From NCBI GenBank assembly GCA_900314295.1, contig OMUU01000106.1, forward strand, positions 1 to 47,037: a DNA stretch of 47,037 nt, given 5' to 3'. Each line of letters starts with the position of its first letter. Position 1 is the first letter of the stretch. The notes under the pieces are model-generated. The model was not told the origin of the DNA. It saw only the letters and a list, made by a program, of their open reading frames with translations, and made no database searches. Origin of the DNA: an uncultured Lachnospiraceae bacterium (GTDB lineage: Bacteria; Bacillota; Clostridia; Lachnospirales; Lachnospiraceae). Below, in pieces: positions 34,426 through 42,630 of this stretch. Made by a program: the position numbers and the translations under genes.

Positions 34426-35184
34426 TTATTTCGAGGCCTCCCTGAACTCCGTCGTAAACTCCGGATCGTAAAGCTTCGACCGGTCATAGTGCGAATGCGT
34501 TACCACGTCACCGATGATCATCAGCGCGGTCTTCGTCACATGATTTTCCCGGGCTGTCTCCGCCAGAGTCCCGACGGTGCAAAGGTACGCCCGTTCATCC
34601 GGCCACGTCGCGCGGTAGACGATCGCCGCAGGTGTATCCGCGGTGTATCCGCCCTCGATCAGACGCCTGGAAAGCTCCTCCAGCATCCCGGTACTCAAAA
34701 AAACGACCATCGTTGCGTGATGCGCGGCAAAGGACTGAATGCTCTCCTTCTCCGGAACCGGCGTTCGCCCCTCCATCCGCGTAATGATCACACTCTGGGA
34801 GACATTCGGAAGCGTATACTCCAGATTCAGCGCAGACGCAGCTCCGCAGAAGGAGCTGACGCCCGGTGTGTAATCGTATTCGATTCTCTTTTCATCGAGC
34901 ACATCCATCTGTTCCCGGATCGCTCCGTACAGGCAGGGATCGCCGGTATGAAGCCGAACGGTCATCCATCCATTTCTCTCTGCGTCAAATATCACGTCCA
35001 GAACTTCCTCCAGCGTCATCTTCGCGGAATTCCAGATCCTGCAGTCCTTCCGCGCGTACTCCAGAAGCTGCGGATTTACAAGCGAGCCTGCGTAAATGAT
35101 GACATCCGCCTTCTCCAGATACTCCTTTCCGCGAACCGTGATCAGATCCGCCGCGCCGGAACCGGCGCCCACAAAATGTACCAT
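34426..35184 (-). CDS. cbiF: Cobalt-precorrin-4 C11-methyltransferase
   Basis: A 252-residue SAM-dependent methylase of the CobM/CbiF type. Markers: VHFVGAGSGAADLITVRG at the N-terminus, IYAGSLVNPQLL, RLHTGDPCLYGAIREQMD, TPGVSSFCGAAS, LSTGMLEELSRRL. A strong AGGAGG site precedes the ATG. A 142-nt spacer towards cbiD contains a repeat (35273-35302). Confidence 0.96.
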   Translation of the reverse strand: MVHFVGAGSGAADLITVRGKEYLEKADVIIYAGSLVNPQLLEYARKDCRIWNSAKMTLEEVLDVIFDAERNGWMTVRLHTGDPCLYGAIREQMDVLDEKRIEYDYTPGVSSFCGAASALNLEYTLPNVSQSVIITRMEGRTPVPEKESIQSFAAHHATMVVFLSTGMLEELSRRLIEGGYTADTPAAIVYRATWPDERAYLCTVGTLAETARENHVTKTALMIIGDVVTHSHYDRSKLYDPEFTTEFREASK

Positions 35185-35272
35185 TCTCTATTCCTCCTGT
35201 CACGTCCCCTGCCCCGGGACGGTGTTTTTTCATTCTGATATTTTCTCTGTCGCCCACCACTGAAATCGCAAA

Positions 35273-35302
35273 GATTGTACAGTACCTTTACCTGAGCATT
35301 AC
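35273..35302. repeat. Dispersed spacer element, copy in cbiF-cbiD gap
   Basis: 30 nt matching 27787-27816 at about 24 positions (GATTGTACAGTACCTTTACC against GATTTTACAATACCTTTGCA). Part of the element seen also at the right end of the window. Confidence 0.55.
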
Positions 35303-35326
35303 CGGCAGCTACAGCAGCTTTCCCTC

Positions 35327-36586
35327 TCACGCCTGTCTCCGCAGCTTCTCCATCAGATCCGGCACATTTTCCGTCCTTCCGAGCATTCCATAGACATTGG
35401 AGAATATTACCGCTCCGGTTTCGATTCTTCCCTGCACCCTGGAATTCAGATAATACGCGATGCGGTCCGTGATGCTCTTCATGGACGCCTCAAAAAGCTC
35501 CTCCCTGCCTTCCTCTTTCAGAATCTTTAACGCGTCCTCTGTGGTGTTCGTCGCAAGAATCTTCCTCGCCAGGTCCGCGCCGCCACCGGCACGCAGCACC
35601 GCCGCGGCCATCAGCTCCGCCCGGCAGTCCGCCTCGTGCGAATGCGTATTCATAATTCCCCCGGAAAGCTTGATGAACTTCCCGATATGCGAAACAAATA
35701 AGATGCCTTTTACGCCCAGGTCCACCGCCATGTCAAGCGTCTCGCCGACGAAGTTGCTGCACTTCATCTCATGTGTGCGGACCAGATCCGGCATCTCCGA
35801 GGCGAATCGCTCGCCGAAGTTTCCCGGCGTGATGACCAGGTATTCACCACCGTTCTCGCGACGCATCTTCATCTCCACGCGGATCGTATCGATCAGTGCC
35901 TTTTCGCTCATCGGCATGACAATGCCGCTCGTTCCCAGCACAGAGATTCCGCCGACGATTCCCAGTCTCGGATTAAACGTCTTTTCCGCGATTTTCTTCC
36001 CATCCGGAATCCGGATGATCACAGAGATTCCGCCCGTATAGCCCTGTTCGCGGCAGACCTCCAGAACCCCCTTCGTAATCATTTCTCTGGGCACGTGGTT
36101 GATCGCCGCATTGCCGACCGGCTGGTCAAGCCCCGGCTTTGTCACCCGTCCGACGCCCTCGCCGCCGTCGATCTTCACACCGGCCTCTCCGGTTCTGGAA
36201 ACCTCGGCGTAAATCAGTGCCCCGTTCGTCGCGTCGATATCGTCTCCGCCGTCCTTCCGGACCGCGCAGCTCACCTTCTCCGGCGATCCGTTAACATCTC
36301 TCCGGATCTGAATATCTTCCACCGGCAAATGCAGCCGAATTCCCTTCGGCGTATCCAGGACAATTTCCTCGGTCTCCACACCGGTCAGGAGTGTCCTCGT
36401 CCCTGCCTTGGCCGCTGCAGCGGCGCAGGAGCCGGTGGTGTAGCCCATCCGGAGCTTTTTGTGGTCATAGAGCACGAAAGAATCCTCAAGACCCGTTCGC
36501 GCGGAATTCCTTCCCTTTTCATTCGAACCGCTACTATTCTGTTCCCCGCCTGCTTCCATCATGTGCTTTATTTTTCCTTTTTCCAT
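35327..36586 (-). CDS. cbiD: Cobalt-precorrin-5B C1-methyltransferase
   Basis: A 419-residue CbiD that methylates C1. Signature LRMGYTTGSCAAAAAKA begins at about residue 45; others are GEGVGRVTKPGLDQPVG (in part: GRVTKPGL), INHVPREMI, NPRLGIVGGISVLGTSGIV, HIGKFIKLSGG and THSHEADCRAEL. The first ~44 residues are extra relative to the usual start, polar and of low complexity. The ATG at 36586 overlaps the amidohydrolase end by 19 nt; 36562 and 36559 are possible later starts. No strong ribosome site stands before any of them. Confidence 0.94.
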   Translation of the reverse strand: MEKGKIKHMMEAGGEQNSSGSNEKGRNSARTGLEDSFVLYDHKKLRMGYTTGSCAAAAAKAGTRTLLTGVETEEIVLDTPKGIRLHLPVEDIQIRRDVNGSPEKVSCAVRKDGGDDIDATNGALIYAEVSRTGEAGVKIDGGEGVGRVTKPGLDQPVGNAAINHVPREMITKGVLEVCREQGYTGGISVIIRIPDGKKIAEKTFNPRLGIVGGISVLGTSGIVMPMSEKALIDTIRVEMKMRRENGGEYLVITPGNFGERFASEMPDLVRTHEMKCSNFVGETLDMAVDLGVKGILFVSHIGKFIKLSGGIMNTHSHEADCRAELMAAAVLRAGGGADLARKILATNTTEDALKILKEEGREELFEASMKSITDRIAYYLNSRVQGRIETGAVIFSNVYGMLGRTENVPDLMEKLRRQA

Positions 36587-37437
36587 TGATGAATCAATTC
36601 CTCTGAACGCCGAAGCCAGTCGTCAAGTCCGGGATCCCCCGGAAAAATATCGCGAAATGCCTGATACTCGTCCCGAATGCCCTGCCCGTGCAGAACGCGG
36701 TAAGCTCCCGCATCGCTGCCGAGGGCGATCGGGATTCCCAGCTCCCGTCCCCTCCGGATATTTCTTCGAAGACCGTCCCAGATCCTCTCCAGCACCGCGT
36801 CGGAAAAACGTCCGTCGCCGATCAGATTCCGGACCGTCGAGCAGGTCGGCACCCATACCGCACCGCTCTCCGCCAGAGCCTCCAGGCTTTCTTCGTTCTG
36901 AAAGTTTCCATGCTCCAGGGAATCCACACCGGCCCTTGCCGCGTCGATCACACTCCTGCTTCCGTTCGTGTGACTCATAACCTTCAGACCGGATTCATGG
37001 ACGATATGCACCATCTCCCGGACGTCCGCGCCATCCAGTCCATCCTCCGAAAGCCCATCCGGAGTCTCAAAAGTCATGATTCCGGACGTCATGATCTTGA
37101 TAAAATCTCCTCCCGCCTGCTTTACCTCCGAGACGAGCCGGGCATATTCCCGCAGATTCGAGAAGGGTCTTCCGACAACTCTGCCGTAATGATCCTCCCG
37201 GAAAATTGCAAAGACCGGTGTGAGATACCGGATCCCATACTCCGGAGCAAGTTTTCTTGCCAGGAGCGATACGCCGAAGTGATCCCCACCGTCACGCACG
37301 AAGGTCACGCCGGCGTCCCGGTACGCCCGGAGCTCTTTCCGGATCACAGACTCGTCCGGATGATCCCGGTGCGTCCTTACTGCGGTATGATAATCATAAC
37401 CATTCATAAACAGGTGCGCATGGCACTCTCCGAACAT
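36568..37437 (-). CDS. Amidohydrolase-superfamily metal-dependent hydrolase in the cobalamin block
   Basis: A 289-residue TIM-barrel hydrolase. The binuclear metal site is complete: His6 and His8 (CHAH), Lys114 (FIKIMTSG, the carboxylated lysine), His156 (MSHTNGS), His176 (LEHGNF) and Asp242 (GSDAG), the pattern of imidazolonepropionase/prolidase-type amidohydrolases. It starts at the first barrel strand, lacking the N-terminal beta-sandwich strands most such enzymes have. The ATG follows GGGGG. It ends inside cbiD (19-nt overlap), so it is translated with the corrin genes. No cobalamin step is known to need it; it may remove a side product, make a lower-ligand precursor, or just be a passenger. 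Confidence 0.85.
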   Translation of the reverse strand: MFGECHAHLFMNGYDYHTAVRTHRDHPDESVIRKELRAYRDAGVTFVRDGGDHFGVSLLARKLAPEYGIRYLTPVFAIFREDHYGRVVGRPFSNLREYARLVSEVKQAGGDFIKIMTSGIMTFETPDGLSEDGLDGADVREMVHIVHESGLKVMSHTNGSRSVIDAARAGVDSLEHGNFQNEESLEALAESGAVWVPTCSTVRNLIGDGRFSDAVLERIWDGLRRNIRRGRELGIPIALGSDAGAYRVLHGQGIRDEYQAFRDIFPGDPGLDDWLRRSEELIHQWKKEK

Positions 37438-37474
37438 TCCGATCCCCCGGCTTTCTCCTGGAAATATTGTAACG

Positions 37475-37531
37475 ATTCAGCACCTCAATCTCCATTCAGC
37501 GCCTCAATCTCGATTCTGCACTTCAATCTCG
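37475..37531. repeat. Three 19-bp tandem repeats
   Basis: Units 37475-37493, 37494-37512 and 37513-37531: ATTCAGCACCTCAATCTCC, ATTCAGCGCCTCAATCTCG, ATTCTGCACTTCAATCTCG. They lie in the cobC-amidohydrolase spacer, 37 nt upstream of the amidohydrolase start. Confidence 0.85.
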
Positions 37532-37552
37532 AGAACCTGCGCTTTTCTTGAT

Positions 37553-37642
37553 ATGAGGAATCCGCAGATCTTTTCTGTCGGCATGAGGAACCCGCAGATT
37601 ATTTCTGCCAGAATGAGGAACCCGCAGATCATTCCCGTCAGA
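37553..37642. repeat. Three 30-bp tandem repeats
   Basis: Units 37553-37582, 37583-37612 and 37613-37642, each beginning ATGAGGAA(T/C)CCGCAGAT. The third unit includes the end of cobC (stop at 37638). Together with the 19-bp array they fill most of the 200-nt spacer. On the minus strand a short open frame repeats ICGFL every ten residues across them, but nothing supports translation. Confidence 0.88.
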
Positions 37643-38258
37643 ATCCGCACCTGACACAAAGGCGGAGATCGTCTCCCGTTTCCCTGACGGAAAGCAGAAA
37701 ACCATCTCCGTTTTCTACATGCCAATCATAATAGCTCTTGCGGGGAAATCCGTATCGTTCCAGCGCGGCCATGATCGTCCCTCCGTGAACCACCATGGCG
37801 ACCTTCCCGTCCGGTTTCCCGCGCCTCTCTGACCTGAGGGCAAGCTCGCTGATCTCTCTGCGGAACGCGCGGCAGACTCTTTCCTGAAAGGACTGCATGG
37901 ATTCTCCGCCCGGAAAAGGCAGCCTTCCGCCGCTGTCGATCCATCGCTGATAATCCGCATTCCCATCGAGCTCCTGATAGTTTTTATTTTCAAATGCGCC
38001 AAAATCGCACTCCCGGAAATCCGGCACAACCACCGGATCCGCCTCCGGAAACAAAATCTCCGCCGTCTCCACACAGCGTTTCATGGGGCTTACCAAAAGC
38101 ACATCCGGGCGGAGCATTCCCATCTCCTTTAGGTCTTCCTGCTTCGTCCCAAGACGCGCTCTCTCGGAAGCAAGAAGCGGCTCATCCGTTGTGCCGATGT
38201 ACCGCTTCTCTGTATTTCCCTTTGTTCTGCCATGTCGAATCATGAGAAGTTCCAGCAT
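37638..38258 (-). CDS. cobC: Histidine phosphatase, probable alpha-ribazole phosphatase
   Basis: A 206-residue histidine phosphatase. Catalytic LLMIRHGRTKGN at the N-terminus (His8), the Arg/Glu block SPMKRCVETAEIL, ECDFGAFENKNYQEL and the second His in MVVHGGTIMAAL. In this setting it should remove phosphate from alpha-ribazole-5'-phosphate or adenosylcobalamin phosphate, the last step of loop assembly. GGAGG lies before the ATG. 18 nt from the short cobU paralogue. The 3' end runs into the 30-bp repeats. Confidence 0.9.
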   Translation of the reverse strand: MLELLMIRHGRTKGNTEKRYIGTTDEPLLASERARLGTKQEDLKEMGMLRPDVLLVSPMKRCVETAEILFPEADPVVVPDFRECDFGAFENKNYQELDGNADYQRWIDSGGRLPFPGGESMQSFQERVCRAFRREISELALRSERRGKPDGKVAMVVHGGTIMAALERYGFPRKSYYDWHVENGDGFLLSVRETGDDLRLCVRCGF

Positions 38259-38276
38259 GCTTTCGTGACTCCTCCG

Positions 38277-38663
38277 TCACACTTTTTTGATAACGGTCGG
38301 TATTCCGCAAACGATCCGGATGACCTCATCCGCACGCGACGCGATTTCCGTACAGATTCTTCCATCGGCTTCCCGATACCGGCGGTCAAAATTGTCCGCG
38401 GGAACAATTCCATATCCCAGCTCGTTCGCCACGATGATGATGTCCGGATTTCTCGCCATCAGCTCTTCCACAAAGTTGTCCAGCGTGTCGCCGTTCTGCA
38501 GACTTCTCCCGACGAACTGATGAAAATGCATGACGCCCTTGCTGTGATAGATCTCATTTCTGGAACAGTCCTGTCCGTCTGCCCAGTCCTCCGGTGCTAT
38601 GCCGTACTTTTCCTCCGCATAATGCGTTTTTCCCTGAAATGCACCGCCAATAATAAACTTCAT
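38277..38663 (-). CDS. Short CobU paralogue (P-loop cobinamide kinase-like)
   Basis: A 128-residue protein related to CobU. It keeps the P-loop GGAFQGKT (residues 6-13) and the second-half motif VANELGYGIVPADN...R with a final CGIPTVIKK, but lacks the middle part with YIAT..., the RIxxHRxRR guanylation histidine and TxExP. A different stretch with several His (YHSKGVMHFHQF) takes that place. It stands between cobS and cobC, 4 nt after the cobS stop on the transcript, with GAGAGG before the ATG. It may be a kinase only, a regulatory partner of the full CobU, or a redundant copy. Confidence 0.82.
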   Translation of the reverse strand: MKFIIGGAFQGKTHYAEEKYGIAPEDWADGQDCSRNEIYHSKGVMHFHQFVGRSLQNGDTLDNFVEELMARNPDIIIVANELGYGIVPADNFDRRYREADGRICTEIASRADEVIRIVCGIPTVIKKV

Positions 38664-38667
38664 ACGA

Positions 38668-39450
38668 TTATCCTCTCAACCATACTCTTCCGATGCCGCT
38701 GCCGACCACGGCCAGGATCAGCATCAGAAGCTCTGCGACCGATACAAAAAAGCCCGCCAGATCTCCCGTCATTCCCCCGAAGTAATGCATACATGTGTAA
38801 TAATAAATCAGGAACGACAGTACCGAGCCGATGATCACGCAGATGCCCGTCACAGGCGCGATCAGAATCAGACAGATATAAAGCACTGCCAGATAAACGA
38901 TCATCACACGCCACACCATTTTTTTCCTGGAATGACTGCCGAATGCGGCGGCAGTACCCTTCGGGTTCGCACTAGGGAAACTGACTACAGAGATCGCCGA
39001 ATACGAGCGCGAGATTGCAAACATCAGGCACAGACAGGATACCGTGCTGCCGGATACCTCTGACGCAAAGCCGAGCGCAATCAGAAAAAAGACGCAGGAC
39101 CCGATCACCGCAAACGCTCCCACATGGGAATCCTTCAGAATCCGCAGGCGCTCCTCCCTCGTTCTCCAGGAGCTCAGCGCGTCCGTCGTGTCGAGAAATC
39201 CGTCAAAATGAATTCCTCCCGTCACAAGAAGCGGAAGAACCACCGCGATGGCAGAACGAAGCAGGTCGGATGCGCCAAATGATCGGCATACCAGAAACCA
39301 AAGATATTCCAGACCTCCGATCACCAGGCCGATCCAGGGAAAAAAACACATCGAATATTTCATGCTTTTCTCCGACCACTCGATGTGCGGCATCGGAATC
39401 TTGGAATACATGGAGAACGCGACGATAAAGCTTTCCAATAATGATTTCAA
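38668..39450 (-). CDS. cobS: Adenosylcobinamide-GDP ribazoletransferase (cobalamin synthase)
   Basis: A 260-residue membrane enzyme that joins adenosylcobinamide-GDP and alpha-ribazole phosphate. Signature motifs: FSMYSKIPMPHIEW near the N-terminus, GGIHFDGFLDTTDAL with its acidic residues, and ILKDSHVGAFAVIG. Six or seven hydrophobic segments. The start codon is TTG with AAAGGA 8 nt upstream; the next ATG would cut into the first helix. Lies 12 nt after cobU. Confidence 0.95.
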   Translation of the reverse strand: MKSLLESFIVAFSMYSKIPMPHIEWSEKSMKYSMCFFPWIGLVIGGLEYLWFLVCRSFGASDLLRSAIAVVLPLLVTGGIHFDGFLDTTDALSSWRTREERLRILKDSHVGAFAVIGSCVFFLIALGFASEVSGSTVSCLCLMFAISRSYSAISVVSFPSANPKGTAAAFGSHSRKKMVWRVMIVYLAVLYICLILIAPVTGICVIIGSVLSFLIYYYTCMHYFGGMTGDLAGFFVSVAELLMLILAVVGSGIGRVWLRG

Positions 39451-39462
39451 TGTACTCTTCCT

Positions 39463-39978
39463 TTACTTCACCGTGAGAGGAATGCCGTAAACCACCTCTG
39501 TGACATGGTCCGCCATTTCTCCGAGCTCCTGATTCACCAGGCCCATAAACTGCTGGAACACGCGGGTCGCATTGTCATAATCCACGCCGTCTGAATTGAT
39601 CTCGTTCGTGACGATGATCAGATTTGCCGCGACCTCCATCAGATAGTTGAAACCGTCCAGCACGGAATTCACCGCATGAATTCCGGAAGCGTCCGGCAGA
39701 AACATCTCATTCGCCACGAGGTTTCCCACATCCTCCAGCAGCACATTGCAATTCTCCGGAATCGCGGCACCCGAGAGATTCGTCGGACATTCCACGGTTT
39801 CAAAATTCATCGGTGCTCTTCGATCGCGGTGCTTCTGTATACGCCTCGCGTTCTCCTGGTCCGAACCCGCAAACATGGTCGCGATGTAGATCCTTCTGCC
39901 CTCACCGAGCTCCAGAACCTTCTGCTCCGCATACGCGGATTTTCCACTCCCGGCACCGCCGGTAATTAAATGGATCAT
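39463..39978 (-). CDS. cobU: Adenosylcobinamide kinase / adenosylcobinamide-phosphate guanylyltransferase
   Basis: A 171-residue CobU. P-loop GGAGSGKS (7-14), IYIATM (30-35), and the guanylated His50 in ARRIQKHRDRR, followed by FETVECP. The second half is unusual: where CobU normally has NEVGxGIVP, this one reads VTNEINSDGVDYDNATRVFQQF (in part: NEINSDGVDYDNATRVF). It overlaps cobT by 4 nt (ATGA) and has AAGGAG before the ATG. Whether it carries both activities is open because of this change and the short paralogue nearby. Confidence 0.92.
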   Translation of the reverse strand: MIHLITGGAGSGKSAYAEQKVLELGEGRRIYIATMFAGSDQENARRIQKHRDRRAPMNFETVECPTNLSGAAIPENCNVLLEDVGNLVANEMFLPDASGIHAVNSVLDGFNYLMEVAANLIIVTNEINSDGVDYDNATRVFQQFMGLVNQELGEMADHVTEVVYGIPLTVK

Positions 39979-41057
39979 TTTAACTCCTTATACGCTTCAA
40001 TATCATCCTCGTCAAAGGTTGACATTTTCTCATACACCTCAAGAGCCATATCCAGAACCGGAAACAGCACAACCGCGCCGGATCCCTCTCCCAGGCACAT
40101 GTCCGCGTGCAGCGCGGGGTCCTTGCCGAGCGTCTTCATCATCAGCTCTGCCGCAGGTTCGTGAGACATATGAGACGCGATCATATAATCTTTGGAGAGC
40201 GGGCAGATTTCAGAAGCCACAAGCGCCGCAACACCGGAGATAAAGCCGTCAATTACCACTGGAATTCCCTCCGCGGCCCCTCCGAGAAAAACGCCTGCCA
40301 TACCCGCGATATCCAGACCGCCGATCTTCGCGAGAACATCTACCGGGTCGGAGGGATCCGGATGATTCACCTCAATCGCTCTCCGAATCGCGTCAATCTT
40401 CCGCTGAAGGCCATCCGATGTAAGCCCTGCGCCTCTTCCTGTCATCTTCTCCACCGGCTGCTTCAGGAAAAAAGAAGCAAGTGCGCTGCTCGTCGTGGTG
40501 TTGCCGATTCCCATCTCGCCTGTCGCAAGGATCCGATAGCCCTCCGCCTTCTTCTCCCGGACAAGAGCGATTCCCGTCTCCAGAGCCTTCACCGCATCCT
40601 CGCGCTTCATCGCCGGCCCCTTTGTCATATTCTTCGTCCCGTAGGAAATCTTGCAGTTCCGGACACAGGTATCCCTTGCAATTCCGATGTCGATTGGAAA
40701 AATATCCGCGCCCGCCTTCCGGCAAAGGATGCCTGCGGTAGCCTTCTCCGAAAGAAAGTTCTCCGCGACCTGTGCGGTCACCTCCTGCCCGGTCTGGGTC
40801 ACGCCTTCCTCAACGACGCCGTTGTCGGCGCACATCGTGATAAGCCCCTTTTTGTCAAGCCTCACCCGTGACGTCCGCTGAATCCCGGCGATCTGAATGA
40901 TCATGTCCTCCAGCTTTCCAAGACTGTGCAGAGGATGCGCGATCGCATTCCAGCGGTTCCTCGCTTCCTCCATGGCATTCCCGTCCGGCGCCTGTATCCT
41001 TTTCACCGTCTCCTCCAGGAGTCCGTCATACAGATCCAGTTTTCTCTCTTCGCTCAT
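39975..41057 (-). CDS. cobT: Nicotinate-nucleotide-dimethylbenzimidazole phosphoribosyltransferase
   Basis: A 360-residue enzyme that activates the lower-ligand base to its alpha-ribotide. Markers: RWNAIAHPLHSLGKLEDM (N-terminal), MCADNGVVEEGVTQTG, GEMGIGNTTTSSALASFFL (in part: GEMGIGNTTTSSAL), VIDGFISGVAAL, SHMSHEPAAELMM and the catalytic glutamate region CLGEGSGAVVLFPVLDMAL (in part: GEGSGAVVLFPVLD). Full length. GAGGG precedes the ATG. 64 nt after thrC with no terminator between. Confidence 0.97.
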   Translation of the reverse strand: MSEERKLDLYDGLLEETVKRIQAPDGNAMEEARNRWNAIAHPLHSLGKLEDMIIQIAGIQRTSRVRLDKKGLITMCADNGVVEEGVTQTGQEVTAQVAENFLSEKATAGILCRKAGADIFPIDIGIARDTCVRNCKISYGTKNMTKGPAMKREDAVKALETGIALVREKKAEGYRILATGEMGIGNTTTSSALASFFLKQPVEKMTGRGAGLTSDGLQRKIDAIRRAIEVNHPDPSDPVDVLAKIGGLDIAGMAGVFLGGAAEGIPVVIDGFISGVAALVASEICPLSKDYMIASHMSHEPAAELMMKTLGKDPALHADMCLGEGSGAVVLFPVLDMALEVYEKMSTFDEDDIEAYKELK

Positions 41058-41121
41058 CTCTTATGCCCTCTGTCCTGTGTCCCATGCAGTTTTCCCGGTG
41101 CGTCGCATCATCGCTTTTCTC

Positions 41122-42612
41122 TCAGATGCCGAGCATCTTCCGGATAACATTCTTCATCTCGCTGATCTCCGCAACGGTGCTGTGACGGATCGGCGCGGTC
41201 TTGATCTCCTCGATCGCCGCCGGAATCTTCACGCCCGATACCTCATGCAGCGCGTCAAACTGCTCCAGATCCGTCATCGGATCATACTTCGCAGCGTCGA
41301 TCGCATGAAGAACATTTCTTGCAAACTTATAAGGACTTGCCGTAGACGCGATAACGGTCGGAGTCGCATCTCCCGTCCGTTTCACATAAGCGTCATATAC
41401 GGTCGCGGCAACCGCTGTGTGCGGATCGATAACGTAGCGGTCATTTGTATAAAGCTTATGAATGGTGGTAAAAACCTCATCCTCAGACGCGTAGCCACCC
41501 ACAAAATCCGACAGCTTTGCCCGCATCTCCGGTGTGATCTCATATTTTCCGCCATCCGAAAGCGCCTTCATCAGAGACGCCGTCTTCGCAGCGTCCCGGT
41601 CCGCAATCAGATAGATGAGCCGTTCCAGGTTACTGGACACTAGGATATCCATGGACGGTGAGGACGTCAGAATGAACGGACGGTTCCGGTCATAGATTCC
41701 GGTAGAGAAGAAGTCAAAGAGAACCTTGTTCTCATTGGATGCACAGATCAGCTTTCCAACCGGCAATCCGATCTGCTTTGCGTAGTACGCCGCCAGGATA
41801 TTTCCGAAGTTTCCGGTCGGAACAACGACATTGATAAGGTCTCCCGCCTTGATCACGCCGTCCCGGACGAGGGTGGCATAGGCGTATACATAGTAAGCCG
41901 CCTGCGGAACCAGGCGCCCGATATTGATCGAATTCGCGGAGCTGAACTGGATCCCGTGGGAAGCCATCTCCTCGTTCATCTCCCGGTCGCCGAAGATCTT
42001 CTTCACACCGGTCTGGGCGTCGTCGAAATTCCCCTTGATGGCAACCACGTGCGTATTCTCCCCCTTCTGGGTGCGCATCTGTCTCTCCTGAACCGGGCTC
42101 ACGCCGCCCTCCGGATAGAACACGATGATCTCCGTCCCGGGAACATCCTGAAATCCCGCCATAGCCGCCTTTCCGGTGTCGCCGGAGGTGGCCGTCAGGA
42201 TGCAGATCTTGTTCGTAATATTATTCTTCTTCGCGGCAGTGGTCATCAGGTATGGAAGAATAGAGAGCGCCATATCCTTGAAGGCAATCGTTTTGCCGTG
42301 AAAGAGCTCCAGGAAATACGCACCGTCCGCCTTATGCAGCGGAGCAATCTCCGGAACGTCAAACTTGGAATCATAGGCATGATCAATGCAGCTGCGAAGC
42401 TCCTCCTCCGTATAGTCCGTCAGAAAAAGAGACATAACCTCGTAAGCCAGATCTCTGTAGTTCATCTTCGAGAGATCCTCCAGAGAAACCCGCAGTTTCG
42501 GAAAACTGTCCGGAACATAAAGGCCTCCGTCACACGCAAGTCCGTTCAGAACCGCCCTGGAAGCCGGAATATCCTGTTCGCCGCCTCTGGTGCTCTTGTA
42601 AAGAATCTGCAT
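41122..42612 (-). CDS. thrC: Threonine synthase
   Basis: A 496-residue PLP enzyme converting O-phosphohomoserine to threonine. Markers: LYKSTRGGEQDIPASRAVLNGLACDGGLYVP at the N-terminus (in part: LACDGGLYVP), the PLP lysine in GKTIAFKDMALSILP, CILTATSGDTGKAAM, SANSINIGRLVPQ and VPTGNFGNILAAYYA. ATG at 42612 has a perfect AGGAGG 9 nt upstream; the frame further upstream is leader. It has a clear promoter, a hairpin next to the ribosome site, and no terminator before cobT, so it probably heads the cobalamin transcript. Confidence 0.97.
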   Translation of the reverse strand: MQILYKSTRGGEQDIPASRAVLNGLACDGGLYVPDSFPKLRVSLEDLSKMNYRDLAYEVMSLFLTDYTEEELRSCIDHAYDSKFDVPEIAPLHKADGAYFLELFHGKTIAFKDMALSILPYLMTTAAKKNNITNKICILTATSGDTGKAAMAGFQDVPGTEIIVFYPEGGVSPVQERQMRTQKGENTHVVAIKGNFDDAQTGVKKIFGDREMNEEMASHGIQFSSANSINIGRLVPQAAYYVYAYATLVRDGVIKAGDLINVVVPTGNFGNILAAYYAKQIGLPVGKLICASNENKVLFDFFSTGIYDRNRPFILTSSPSMDILVSSNLERLIYLIADRDAAKTASLMKALSDGGKYEITPEMRAKLSDFVGGYASEDEVFTTIHKLYTNDRYVIDPHTAVAATVYDAYVKRTGDATPTVIASTASPYKFARNVLHAIDAAKYDPMTDLEQFDALHEVSGVKIPAAIEEIKTAPIRHSTVAEISEMKNVIRKMLGI

Positions 42613-42630
42613 TTGTTTATTCCTCCTGTC

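Noticed and set aside
35142-35330. Short minus-strand frame between cbiD and cbiF
   Set aside because: It overlaps cbiF in a different frame and has no ribosome site or family features.
37475-37642. CRISPR array
   Set aside because: The repeats are head-to-tail tandem units with no unique spacers and no cas gene is near.
37504-37725. Minus-strand 73-codon frame with ICGFL repeats
   Set aside because: It overlaps cobC in another frame and the repetition only reflects the 30-bp DNA repeats; no ribosome site.
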